Positions 39,889 to 52,300 of a stretch of 64,000 nucleotides of DNA are shown piece by piece. The notes below the pieces were generated by a model, which saw only the letters and a list, made by a program, of their open reading frames with translations, did no database searches and was not told the origin of the DNA. Position numbers and translations under genes: made by a program. Location: contig VYZI01000254.1 in NCBI GenBank assembly GCA_013397695.1, forward strand, positions 164,629-228,628, read 5' to 3'. How positions within the stretch are numbered: position 1 is the first letter of the stretch; each line of letters opens with the position of its first letter. This DNA is from Centropus unirufus (taxonomy: Eukaryota; Chordata; Aves; Cuculiformes; Centropidae).

Positions 39889-42292
39889 TACACGAGACAT
39901 TATCAAACGCAGCCACCTGTGGGGAGGGAGTGGGGGAGCAGAGCAGCTGTTTAGCAGCGCACAGTAACACAGAAACAGGAGTTCGGGGTCGGAAATGAAG
40001 AATACCATATCCAATTGCAACTGCAGGTGGAATTTAGGTGAGCAGAATGCTATTGCTGCAATTGGGATTTGGCGTCAGCTTTCAGGCCAGCAGTACTCTG
40101 GGACCTTTCTCAACAAAGGGTCAGAAGCATTCTGGTTTAATGGACACAGCATGGGACTGGGAATCGGGCATCCTTGAGTGCAGCAATGTGGATGTCCTTG
40201 GAAATAACATGCTGACCGTCTGTTAACAAAATAGCCTCCTTAACCTGTAATAAATCCCCTGAAACACAGGGGGGCTGTGCTGAAGGATAGAAGAGGAGAT
40301 GGAGCAGTCAGTCTATTTATTTTCCTGTCTAAAGTTTTTTTTTTCCTCCAAAATTTCCCTCTCCCCATAGCTGTAGAGGGAAACAAAAGCACTGTATTAA
40401 AAAATGATCCACTTTTCCCTCTCCCTAGTTATTCCTACCCCAAAAACACTCCCAGGGTGGGAGACAGTCACACTCCCTTAGAGCCAAAGGTTCTCCTGCG
40501 GCAGGCCAAGATGGATGGGCAATCCTTTTACCTTCAGTTTAATTGTAAAACACATTGTCAGCACAGTCTTTAAGGAAAACAGTATCATCTAGAAATTGAT
40601 GTATTAAAAATCTATTATTGAATTTAAATTAATAAGCATGGAGTTGCCTATTGTGTATTACTTTGCATGTATTAATACAGGTCCCCATGAGGTCCATGAC
40701 TTCTGTAAGCTGTTTTTGTAAACTGTTGGTCTTAGGCGCATCCTCAGTGTAGGGGTAAATCTGAGACAGTGCTTCCTTAGATAAGATTTCTTAAGTAAGA
40801 CACAGTGGATTACCAAACTTTGCATTGGTATCTTTGCCATTTACATGACACGTTGCTCACTTTGTTTCTCTGAAATGTCATATTTTACTGTCTTTTGACA
40901 CGGGTTTACAGAAGAAGCAAAAATTCAGAATTTGACATTTATTATAGGACAAATGAAATCATACACACTTGTTTCAGTTGTCTTTGCATATAGGATCGAA
41001 ATACTTAGTAAAACAGCAGGCATGGCAAACGCAGCTTATTTAAGCTTTACTTCATTTATCAAATCAACTCAGTGAGCTGCACCACTTACAAATAGATACT
41101 CTTATCAAAAAGTTTCCGTTTTATTACTCCATAAATAGACTACAAAGTGAAAATCAGCCCCAGTCACAAAGTCAGACTAAGTACCACTTATGCCTTACAA
41201 ATTAAAAAAGAGAGTATATAGCATGTAATTCCTGGGCTCCTGAAGGAGTGATGACTTTCACCCTAGGAGAAAATACAGTCCTTATCAATCAAATGTGAGA
41301 TATTAATCATAGTCCTTGCAGTTGGTCCATTTAGTGTGACTTTTCATGTTGGAATTTGGAATATGGAGAATATGCTTTTGTAATCTCCTATTTTCCCAGC
41401 CAATACACATCCTAAGATAGTCACTGGGGAGGGAGGTGGGGGGAGGACAAGAGGAATGGTGATCCATGCAAAATAAAAAATGAAAAAAAAGTAAAAATTT
41501 GAAGATAATATATTTTCCTTTTTCATTTATATTTTCATAGATTTGAATGTTTGCATCCAGTTTTTACAGCCAAGAGAAGTTCACAGCCAATCTTAAAATG
41601 TGATTATTACAATTAATTTCTACAGAAAATATCTTTGGAGGAAGTCACATAAAGTCTCCAACAGACGCCTCTAAAGATGCTTTTTCTTCATCTTTTTTTT
41701 TAAAAATGCACAGAAATATGAAATATTTTCCACTTCCACTTAGCACTTTCCCAATGTTTGCTGATGTTTTTGCAAAGAGAGACTTGAAATGCAGGCATCG
41801 AAAGTAGCTTAAAAAAATTCTTAGTGAAAACATTTTTAATAAACATATTTTTAAATTAAAATGACAGCATTTCTTTAATTGAAAGCATTTTATATGAAAA
41901 TAAATTTAGAAAGTGGAAATTCTGAATTTCTGTTAATGTATTTTTATTTTGATATTCCTGGCAAGTATAGATAACAGAACTAATAACAGAATAGATATTC
42001 TGGATCTGTTTACATTGATAGTATTACAGAATTTAAAAAAATTATCTTCTGTAAAACCTATCTTCAAGTTCAGCCTGGGCCAGAAAATGGCATAATGTTT
42101 TTTACACACCTCAACACAGTCATTCAACTCATAAGACTTTGCCCCTTGCAAATGGACTTTGCTGTCTCCTTACCAAAATATCTGCCTGAGCCTTCTGTTC
42201 CTCTTAGTGCTTTGTCATCTGTTGCACCACCAGAAAGCATCTGGCTTTGGACATGGTTCCTTTCAGCAGAAGAACATGAAAAATATTAATAG

Positions 42293-42434
42293 AACACAAA
42301 AAACCCAAACCAAGCACACATATAGACACAAACAAAAAATACTCCCAAACAAAACAAAAACAAACCCCCCCCTAAACAACCCCCTACAAAAATCCCACTC
42401 CACCCCTCCATCCCACAAACATACCCCCAAACCA
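42293..42434. repeat. A/C-rich low-complexity tract almost without G
   Basis: Over about 142 nt there are only two G residues and few T. Degenerate CAAAC and CCCCC words alternate. It translates to K/T/P-rich or G/V/F/C-rich junk, so open frames over it (42159-42545 plus, 42286-42552 minus) are composition artefacts. Confidence 0.9.
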
Positions 42435-45400
42435 GGCAAAGCACTTGTATACTGTAAGAGGAAGGGAGCAGCATATGAAACACCACCAAAACTGAGATGT
42501 GCCTGGGCTCCTTACAAATATAACCATCTATGGCTGGACAGATGATTTTCATGACTTGTACTGTTTGAAATTATTAACCAGCAGCCTGTATCAATAAAAA
42601 AATCACCTGGAAATGTTCTTCTGCTTTGTTTTGTTTTTGGTTTTTTTTTTAACATTGGAAAATGTTGTGCTTTAAAGCACAAAAGACTGTGATTTAAAAT
42701 TGGAGAATTATACACAGTAACTACATAAGCCAAGGTGAAAGGAGAGCTCTAAGCAACAGGCCCCAAAATTTCCTTTGTAAGTGAAAACCCGATCTGGTCT
42801 CCAATTGAACTCAAAAGGTTTTGGTTTGCATCTGCAACCCCATAGAAAAGCTAATGCTTAGGAAAGTCATCGTCTGAAGGCAAACTGTGATACTATTTCT
42901 TTGTAGGGACGTTTATATGCTGAGGAAACACCAGATCCCCAAATATCCCTCCATAGTGGGGCTACCTGACAGACCAGAGTCTCAGAGGCAGGAGAGAATG
43001 GGCTTAACTGGTAGAGGGAAAAAAAGAAAAAAAGTAAACCCCAAGTTTTGCTAGAGATGTCTGAACAGATGTTTCAGCCATACATTGGCAGGTGATAAAC
43101 TCAAGAATACAATTTGTTATGTATACATACCTGATTAAAAAAGAAAACCAAGTATTATTATTTCTAACACATTCGATAACTTATATTTTGAGATATAGAA
43201 ATAAAATCTTACAAATCTGCCTTGTAGAATTTATAATTAAACTCTTTTCCCATTCCTTCTTTTCTTGTTATGGCAATGAACTTATTTTACAAACTTTGAA
43301 ATCTGGATTACAACTGCAAAGAATGCTACACTTCAGCTAATGACAGAAGCTTAGCTCAGGGTAATATTAGCAACACTATTGTAAAATACTACAATAGAGA
43401 CCATTTAAGGTTCATAAAATGTACGAGAATATATTACAGAGACTCGTGGGCTTAATTTTCCATTCATGCAGATGCAATTTCTTAGACCTCCACACATCTA
43501 CAACTGTGTGTGAGAGGAACCAGGCCAATGTGCTCTACAAAAAAACCCATATAACTTTGGGTGTGTGACTATCAGACTATAAATAGATTATAGTCTACTT
43601 GGGCTATGATTCAGTTTCAGAAAGTTTTTAATCTCTGCTGTCAATGGAAGCTGAGCTGAAGCTTGACTCAACGTCACATTTGCCTTTCACAAATTAACCT
43701 CTGTTATAGAATGAACAGAAAATAAGACACTCCAATACACATATGTTCATATGACAAAACATTAACAACTCAATTTCCATTAGTCATTATTAAATATTGA
43801 GACATTATTATGAGACATGGGCCCATTACATGAATAATGAGTAATAATAAAAATAATTATTCATTATCTGAAATGTTAAATGCCGATCAATACTCATAAT
43901 GGTTAGCTTCAAAGGGTTCAGAGCATTTGAGCCGTTAGGGAACTTCTGATCTCAAAAGCACATGAGCCAGAGGAAATCTGTTGCATTTAACCTAATTACT
44001 TCATATGTGGGACATAAGAACCAGGTCCAAAATCTACATAGGACCTCGAAAATATTCAAGTTCTTGGATACCTCAAGCAGTGTGAGTTTAACTGCTAAGA
44101 CAGAAAAGTATTTGCTTATGGCATGAACACACACTCGCACCTGCTGTTGGAATTGTTTCCAGTAATGGAACTACTTTATCACAATAAGTGTTAATACTTT
44201 ATTCCTTTTTCTGCTAATCCCATTTTCTGTTTTAACTAACTGCAAGATCACTACAAAGTTTAGGACTCTATTGGGCTTTAAAACCTACATCAGTTTTCAG
44301 AATTTTTATAACTACAGCTCACATTGTCCTGGTTATTCAAAGAATCTGAAATCACTTCAGCTCTGTCCAATGCTGACCTTTACTGAAGCACAATTAATGG
44401 AAAGGTTTTGCTGAATGAAAAGATTGTATATTAATAATTAGACTGCCAGTTGAATTCATATGTAAATAAATATCTATGTTGTATCGCACGCACTAGGGGA
44501 TCTGTTTAAAACCTTCAGTTATTAAGGTGGGGCAACTTTTTTCCACTCTGGGCCAAAACTTCATTTAACTCCATTTTTATTGAGCTCTTGTAGAAGCCAT
44601 GGCTCAGTTCCATTTTAACTATGAGTCTGTTGCAACTCATAGTATGGCTCACAGCAGCCTAGCTGTGCCCCAGATCGGTGATTTGACATTTAGGCAAGCT
44701 TAAGAGTTCAGCCTTTAACTTATAAGAAAAATTAAATTTTTGGAAAAGAGGGGCATCCTCTCCTGTTAATTTCTGATCTAGCCTATCCTCTGAACTCCTC
44801 CCTGAGACTTCAGGAGGACTCACTGCTCTTCCTGTTCTTAGTCCTGGTTTTCTTGTGCTGAGTACTGTCTAACTATCTGGCTTTCTCTAGTGATCTCTGA
44901 TCTGTCCTTCTCACTCCCTGGTCTCAAAGGTCCTCTTGCCCCTTGCATGTGCAATACCTGCTCTGTATGAGGAAGTGTGCTAACCCTGTCAGCTATAAAC
45001 TACATCTCACTCTGTATACAAAAGATACCCTTTTATCTGTGGAATACTATTAAATATGCTCCTTGGGTTGGTATGAAGCCAATATAGTACAGAGGTTTGG
45101 AAGATTTTAAATTTATTTCCTATGATGGTAGAGGTCCTATATCTCACTTGGAGTTTTACACTACCACTGTAACACAGCCTGATTAATAAGTTTATTTGAG
45201 AAGAATGTCATTGCAACAACATTTGAAATAAAATAAATGAAAGCTGTTTTTAAAAGTAATAATATTTTAATTCAACCATTTAAATCTAATGCTCCCAGCA
45301 GTGAGACCTTTAGTTATCCCAGACTTCTACTAAAGTTAGGGGGAGGTGGAGGTAGTTCATTAGTGAAATGCATACTTCCAACCATATCTAAACATAAACC

Positions 45401-47294
45401 AAAATAATTAGCTTTCATGGAGGAGAAAAAAGTATGGAAGAAAGAATTGTTTATTTATGAAGAAAGCAAAACTGTGATCAGTGTTGTCTAAAATGCGATA
45501 ATTGAAGTACCGTGTCACCACTGGAAAGAGAGTAGGGCCTTTGTCAGTGCACGTGAATGCAGACCACCTGTTACTCCACAGTCTTGGTGTGGTTCCACTC
45601 ATTTACTTAACATAAAAGTCAGAGAAATGGGACTTTGAGGACTGATAAAAATCTAATAAGAAATAATTGAGCAGGCTCTGTGTGGTATCAGCATAACATT
45701 CCAGTCAAGAATATTGAGTATCCCTCTATTAGGGTGCATTTATATGTAGTAGTTTAGTAGCCCCTCCCGACCTCTTTAAGTTGTCATAATTGGCCTTAGA
45801 ATCAAGGTACCCCAAATGATGAGCCTCTTGTGGAATGCCTGGCCTAGGTTATTTTGCAGCATAAATGCCAAAAACTTCCCTGTGTGTTCTCAAAGTACAG
45901 TACAACTGGTTAGTATCTTCAGCATCAGTCTCTCTGCTGATTAAAGGTCCTGTGCTGAGAAATTCCCTCCTCTCCACAGACCTATTTTATACTATTTACC
46001 AGTCAGTACTTTACACTATCAAAGCACTGTATGCATGCTATCTAATATCTCCTAATTAACTCATACATCCCCTATTAAAAATGAATAAAAAATAAATGAC
46101 TTATGGTATCGCTGGCTTTTATATAACACAGGCAAACTCAGCTTTCAGATTTTAAAAAAAAACGTATGTAAGCTGAGATTCCTTTCTGAAATCTGACACA
46201 CACTTTGCCATATCTGACTTTCAACAGAGAGGAACTGAATAACGACGAAAATAAGATATACACAATTATCAGTTAGGACTGAATGCGCACAAACACCAGC
46301 ATGAGCAAGGGCAAATCTACAATTTTCAGAGCCAACATTTTCAGTTCCTTAATGAGGTGAACACCAATTACACAGGTCTCCCACAGACTTTGCTCTCAAA
46401 ATCTGTAGAATGCATGAGAAACGAGTAAAGTCTGTCTTTTTGGTATCCATCACTTCCATGTGAGGAAGTGGCTAATTTTTCATTTCACACTCAAAAAGGC
46501 GTGAAAGGCAAAATGGAGGGAGGTTATATGGAAGAGAGTATAGGGGGGTTGCAACTCATGAGAAAAGGCAGTAGGTCTGATTTTGAGCTTGTGTTTGTTG
46601 CTGCATATCATAAATAAATTCAATGAAATCACATTGATGTAAAATAGACAATAACAACGTCAGTGTTTCTTGTTTACATGGAAAAAATTACATTATTAAA
46701 ACCAAAATATGAACTAAGGAACCTTTTAAAAATGAAACTATGATACATAGCAAATTTCTAACTTAGAATTTTTATTTACACATGGACATCTTTTGTTTTA
46801 TTTAATTATAATAAAAGTATTAACCCAAACAATGCAAATTTTCAACTTAAAAATACATAAGACCTTTGGGAGAAAATCCCAAAGAATACACACATCTGAG
46901 GAATGTCAGCTCTGTGTCAAGAGCACTGGTCTCAGCCACTTAATATTTTCCCTCATCGTCTTTCATTTTAGCTCTGTTCGTGTCTTTTATTTTTCTTTAC
47001 CTCTGCCTAAAAAGCTAGCAAAGGGCCAAATAAACAGTCAGAGACAAACCTTTGGAGAGATAGGAGAGATGCAGGCTGGAATCTTATTATTTGTTAATAG
47101 GATTTGTGCACATAGCTCCTACAGACCACTTAGGAAATTTACTCCCAAGCATCTTCGTGGCAGTTTCAATTAAAGTCAACATTTCATTTCAGTAAATGGG
47201 CTGCAAACTGGTGACTACTCCAACTCTAATGAGTAAGGATTGATAAATCCCCTCTCTTAAAGTACAATCATGCTTTGTTTTGTTTTTCTGATTT

Positions 47295-47879
47295 TTTATT
47301 TAATTAGAATGCATGTTGTTCCTAAGCCAATACTTAATTTGGGTTTTTTACTGTGCCTCTCTGCACTAGCAAATCCTACCCATGTGCCTGTATATAAGCC
47401 CAACAGGTAAATTAATGGGTATTTTTTTCAGATCTGCCACATATTTCGGCCATGAATTTTATTCCAAAAAATGCCAAGAACTAGAAACGCATCTGCCCTC
47501 CCCTGAAATCCCCTGCCACCTCTGGAGTGGAATGTGGCAGCAAATGTTAGCTTGGGAACACGGACACTAAATCCTATGTGAAAATTATGCAGGAAGTACA
47601 CAGCCCGCGTAGCCTCAGGCTACTCAGAAATGAGCTGAAAGTGAACACCTTTTCTCTTTAATGAATGCATTTGAAATTATTGCGTGGTGTGTGGTACTCC
47701 AATAAGGAATGTCTCATGTGGTATTGAATCCCAGGGTACAGTCTCATACGGATTAATAGTGATGGTGAGTTATCTGATTTCAATAAGAAGCAGTATTAAT
47801 TCATAGGCAAGATGCACAAAACCAGAACACAGTATTTTTTTTAATGGAAAATGTCCTTTGTTTAAATAGCATTTACAAA
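47295..47879 (-). other. SEMA3D: SEMA3D proximal 3' untranslated region (minimum extent, inferred)
   Basis: Sequence downstream of the stop codon must begin the 3' UTR. Its true end is unknown. Minus-strand polyadenylation-like hexamers are ATTAAA at 47845-47840 and 47662-47657, and AATAAA at 47300-47295, 46991-46986, 46802-46797 and 46776-46771. The first is implausibly close to the stop. I bound the entry at the first AATAAA. Mammalian SEMA3D transcripts have long 3' UTRs, so the real UTR may run well beyond this point. Confidence 0.4.
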
Positions 47880-48293
47880 CTACGTGGATGGTGGCTTTGC
47901 TGGCTCATGGTGCCTTCGGTTTCGCTTCTTTTTCATCTCCTGCACATGCTTCCATTTGGCACCACCTTTGTTCCGCTGCCGCCGCTTCTCCCGGTGCCAC
48001 ATCTGTTCGCAGTACTCATCCAGGCTAAAGCTGGGGCTGCTGACAAGCTGGATATAGTCCTTGTACCTCAGCCGGGACTCCGTCAGCAAATCCCTCACCC
48101 GGCCCTCGTCATCCTCAGTTTTCTGAGTGCTTTCCATTTGTCCATTCTCAATGACATTTAAATTCAGCTTCACAATGGTGTGGACAAAGGTGTGCTCCTG
48201 GGCTTTGCAAAAGTAGGCTCCTGCATCCCTTTTTTGCAGGCTACGGATCAGGAGCCCGTGCTCTGTTTTGATGATCCTTTCATCAGCCTTCAG
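47880..48293 (-). CDS. SEMA3D: SEMA3D terminal coding exon: Ig end, dimerisation Cys, basic tail, stop
   Basis: This exon encodes 137 codons plus stop TAG (47882-47880). The acceptor is TTTGTCCAACTCCGCAG. Residues 1-50 (LKADERIIKTEHGLLIRS..., DAGAYFCKA) finish the Ig domain, and the cysteine at residue 29 pairs with FLEC in the previous exon. Residues 93-99 (DEYCEQM) carry the cysteine at 95 that, by family knowledge, links class 3 semaphorins as disulfide dimers. The basic tail has KRRQR (103-107) and KKKRNRR (121-127). These are convertase-like and neuropilin/heparin-binding motifs typical of the family. The last eight residues, EPAKPPST, differ from the tail I recall for mammalian SEMA3D. 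An apparent methionine start at 48173 is really a GTG codon inside the exon and is not a start. Confidence 0.96.
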   Translation of the reverse strand: MKADERIIKTEHGLLIRSLQKRDAGAYFCKAQEHTFVHTIVKLNLNVIENGQMESTQKTEDDEGRVRDLLTESRLRYKDYIQLVSSPSFSLDEYCEQMWHREKRRQRNKGGAKWKHVQEMKKKRNRRHHEPAKPPST

Positions 48294-48891
48294 CTGCGGA
48301 GTTGGACAAAGAATAATAAGACGTGAGTTTTATTGGCAAAACCAGAACTCCTATCATTGCTATATTGAAGTGGGAAAAAAGCTCAGTTGGCCCATGGCGT
48401 GTACCATCCCTTGGGTGCCAGTACACAGTGGGGCATGTGCAGCTGGGACAGATACTAGGAGATTCAACCAGTGTCTGAGTTCTGCTCCTAACTATAGCAT
48501 CTCTGTCACAGAGATTTCAGCATGGAGTAGTAAAGGATACACGCTGACAGACTGTAACACTCATCACACCAAAATGCGAGTAAGTTAAGACTCCGTTCCC
48601 CAAGGAAAGGTAGCTATTTAGCGCCACTAATCCCATTCATTTTTAACAGCTCTTCTTGAGGTATTATTCATGCACCCAATATACCAGGGTGCTCGTATAT
48701 ATGTGGAGCACTGAGGTGCTATCACAATAGAAATAAATAATGTTACTTATTTTTAAAGTGAAAAGCTGAGATCTTCTTCAACTGGGTTTTGCAAAAGAAA
48801 GACTCATTGAGAAGTGATTAAAAGAACCCAGTGAGGTGAGACAAATACAACCCAGTACAATTCTTTTATTGTCAAGATCTGTGCAGAACTT

Positions 48892-48944
48892 GAGAGGGAA
48901 AAAAAAGAAAAAGAAAAAGGAAAAAAGAAGGGAAAAAAAAGAGA
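48892..48944. repeat. 53-nt homopurine run (polypyrimidine on SEMA3D sense strand)
   Basis: Every base from 48892 to 48944 on the plus strand is A or G. On the transcribed strand it is a long C/T tract about 0.6 kb upstream of the terminal exon acceptor. Confidence 0.95.
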
Positions 48945-49170
48945 TTGCAAGTGAAAGCTGAAGTCTGTCAGCATGGTACTGTGTTTTCATTTATGAATGG
49001 AAATATTCCAAAAAATACAGCATGATCTCACATATTAAAAATAAGGTTCACCTTAGAATAATAACAGTGTCAGGTAAGTCACATATATGTTTATCTGAAA
49101 ATTACTTATAAAATAATCTAACTCTAAAAAAAAGAACTCATAACTCTTCCCGCCCCAAAAAAATCAGGAT

Positions 49171-49306
49171 GGGGCATTAGGCACCTAAGTATTTTTGCAG
49201 CTGGGGAACATAGAAGCTAAGTGATTTGCCAAAGACCGTATAAAGATTAGTAGCAGAGGTGGAAGCAAAAAGCAGAACCCTAACTCCCAATGTCCAACAC
49301 CAGCAT
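49171..49306 (+). mobile_element. Probable ancient MIR-like SINE fragment
   Basis: The words CTGGGGAACATAGAAGCTAA, AAGTGATTTGCCAAAGACCG, AGTAGCAGAGGTGGAAGC and AGAACCCTAACTCCCAATGT fall in the same order as the conserved core and 3' part of MIR-type SINEs. There the family has an 'AAGTGACTTGCCCAAGGTCA' box, a 'GGCAGAGC' box and an 'AACCCAGGTCT' box. The copy is clearly diverged. This is recognition by eye only. Confidence 0.6.
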
Positions 49307-52300
49307 TTCCTTTGAAAATGATCCTGGTCTAGTGCAATGCTGTCACCTCCCAGGAATGCTATGTTCTGCTGCCACACAGAGGCTGCAGCACACAACAGCA
49401 CCGAAGGCAATGGAGCACTGCTTGCTCAGCTTGCAGCAAAGTCAGGGCTTTAAAAGCAGCCTCAACGCTGCTGGTGGCATTGTTGTAAAGCAGAGAAACT
49501 TCAGCGCAAGTCCGAGTAGGGGGTTTGCAAAGGAGGGAGTGGGGGAAAGGAGAAGCAACACAGAATGTGGAAAATTTCCCAAAGAGCACATCACCCTCCA
49601 GCAAACATCAGAGGGTGAAGATCAGGGAAGCATAAAGACGACTAAATTAGATTTACTCACAGTGTGTAAGCTACACACTGTTTCTTTATGTAAAAATTTG
49701 GTGGATTCCCACTTCTACTCCATGGGAAAAAATGTATACATACATACTATTCTCCATCTGTTATGAGGTGGATGAGATGAACTCCCAGGGCTTTTTGCTT
49801 TACCATTTTCTGCATATTTAAGCTAATGACTTTTGAAGGGTTAAATTATTGGATAGGTCATTTAGAGATCACCAGAAAAAGCAGTTCACATATATGTAAC
49901 ACATACACATATGTAGAGAGATTTTGGCTTGCTACTGTATCAGCTGTAACAGTTTTCAGTAACATACAGACTAGGTAGGGAGATGGATAGACAGATACGT
50001 GGATGCATGGATACAGGCCCGTGCACTACCACTGATCTGACTGCAGCCAGCAGAGACAAGAAATCTAGCACTACAAAAGTGTGGTCAGAACATGGCAGTG
50101 GCATCCTGTTTGTGTGGCCAAGTAGATTTTGGTTCCTGGCACCGTTTGATGGTTTTAGGTCAAGCCTGAGCTTTAGTTTCCTTGTTTGTAAACTGTACAT
50201 AAGCATGGCTACTTGGCACTACCAGGGTGAAATACTGATTTCAGGAAATTACTGGAAAATCGATTGTCTGTACAACAGGTGCTACATGAGCACAAACTAC
50301 ATTTGATTTACTACACTGAGTTTAAACCAGAGAAGTCATTGTCTAGCCACAAGTACATACACAGAAGGTAGAAGGGAGACAGACTAGTAGAAATAATTTT
50401 TCCACCTTCAGAATCATCTAATTCAGAACTATCATCTAATGGTACTTCATTCCAAATAAATGTACCTTCCTTACAGTAAAAAACAGAGCATAAAATGTAT
50501 AAATAAATACACAAATAAGTAGCTGTAGGCAGAAATGTGTCTAGGGCAGGTGTTTCCTTTTGGTGATGTACTTCACAGAGAGAAGCAGGAGCAGGAGCCA
50601 GGTGGAAGTGCTCGGAGGCTTGGATCTTGCAATATGACAAACAAGCCTCTCTTTCTTCTGCCTAGGCTTCATGTCAACTTGAAGACTTAAGTTTGAGAGA
50701 TTTAGGGAAAAGCATGGGAAGAAGCAGCTAATTTCCAGACATTTGGGTTTCATAAGGCACTATGCAAAGACCAAGTTCCCACATTGTGTGAGTGAAAACA
50801 GGACCAGCTCCTTTGAGCTCAGGGCTTGATGCAATTGCAGCAGTAGCATCTGCCTATTGGTAGCTCTGCCAGTATTGTAGTCGAGAGCGCCTTGACAGCT
50901 GTGTACCTCCTACACTTGGAAGATCTCCAGCTGGCTGATTTGGCTGGCTGGGCACCAGTCCAAAGAGCCCTCACTAGTGCTTCACCTATTTTCACTGAAA
51001 GGAAAACAGAATAATGGCAGATCTAGGCTTGAAAAGATCACTGAACCCTGAAGTCCAGCACCCTGCTAGTCATAACTATTTACCATTTGGGTAGCAGCCA
51101 TTTCTTTCTAGTCATAAACAAGTTAACTTACATGTTTTCCCCCCTCCGCCATCGTGCCTTGGGATACTGCAGAGAGCTAACAGTCTAAATTGGTTGTGTC
51201 CCTTAAACCCAGTCCATCATGACTCCTATTTTTAATGAAGCAGCGTTCCTACAGAAAGTCCTGTGTTAACCTTGGATATTGATTTACAGTGACTGTTGCC
51301 TCCTCCTTCTCTATGCCTCCATTGTTCATTCCTTTCTTATCCTCTGGCAGGGTGAAATTATGGCTCTGATTTCACACATATTGAGCAACACTTCATTAGC
51401 GTTTCCCCTCCTCACTTCTCTTTTTGGTATCCTATTTATGTTGTTTTACCCATAGGTTCAGGACTCTTTCTGTCTTTTCTCTCTACTTTTCCTCCCATAG
51501 GGTTCTGGAGTTTCATAAACACCTGGCATTTCATTACTTGCTGGTAGATCTTTAACCTTAAGAGAGCTTAATGTGCTCTCTTTGATTTCTGACCTATAGA
51601 TGTAAAAACATATTTTATTAATTTTTTTTTAGGAGAGTGAAAAGACTAGTTAGAGAAAAGACATCATTCAGATTTGGTCAACTGTGGTTCATTGCTCCTG
51701 CCCCTCCCCCCCCAATACATCATTATCAATAACTCTCCTAAAATATTTGTAAATAGGATTTAACAATTCAGAAGCACAAAGGCCTTAATTCATAAAAGCT
51801 TGCTGACATGTGCATGAGTTTGAGCATACAATAAAAATTAAACATGAGAGACATAGTTTTGTTCAATAGGGAACCAATTATAAACCACAAAAATGAAGTA
51901 ATTGATTACCATTAACTTTCTTTTCTTAGTGGAGTGGGAGCTCGGGTTTGACAATATTTTATCAACAAATCATACTTTTCATCCTTCATGATAAGCACAT
52001 AGATTTGCCTAAAATTACATTACCTGAAGCATGGTACATACCAAAGATATTGGCAGTATTTGACAAAGGGAAAAAAACTCCATGCAATCTAAACACTTGA
52101 TACTCACAACCTAAATTTAACAATGGAGCAAAAATAGGTATTGCCAATAATGAGAGCAAATCTTTAAACAATCAGTAAGTTGGAAAACAACCAAGGGTTT
52201 GAAGGTGCTGTGGCACCAAGTTAGGTCAATGCCTTTTGTCCTTTGCTAATGATGTGTTTAGATAGCTCCCTCTTCACAAATAATTCACATGTCAACTCTT

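Larger units (their letters stand above)
30511..47294. other. Intergenic / possible distal SEMA3D 3' UTR at its right end
   Basis: No gene was recognised. Notable stretches are a direct repeat at 38091-38132, a GC-richer island at about 39440-40000, a G-run cluster at 41426-41446, an A/C-rich tract lacking G at 42293-42434 and an ATTA-dense block at 43779-43868. The rightmost few kb could be 3' UTR of SEMA3D if a distal polyadenylation site is used. Confidence 0.55.

Noticed and set aside
42159..42552. K/T/P-rich plus frame and G/F/V/C-rich minus frame
   Set aside because: They are direct products of the A/C-rich low-complexity tract.
46793..47173. 126-codon plus-strand open frame just beyond SEMA3D
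   Set aside because: It lies opposite the likely 3' UTR and has a random-looking sequence with no family match.
48173..48173. Apparent start codon of a 97-residue protein
   Set aside because: The codon is GTG within the terminal SEMA3D exon; the frame continues upstream to the splice acceptor at 48293.
49290..49766. 158-codon plus-strand open frame
   Set aside because: It is antisense in the last SEMA3D intron, overlaps the MIR-like fragment, and has no domain or plausible splice context.
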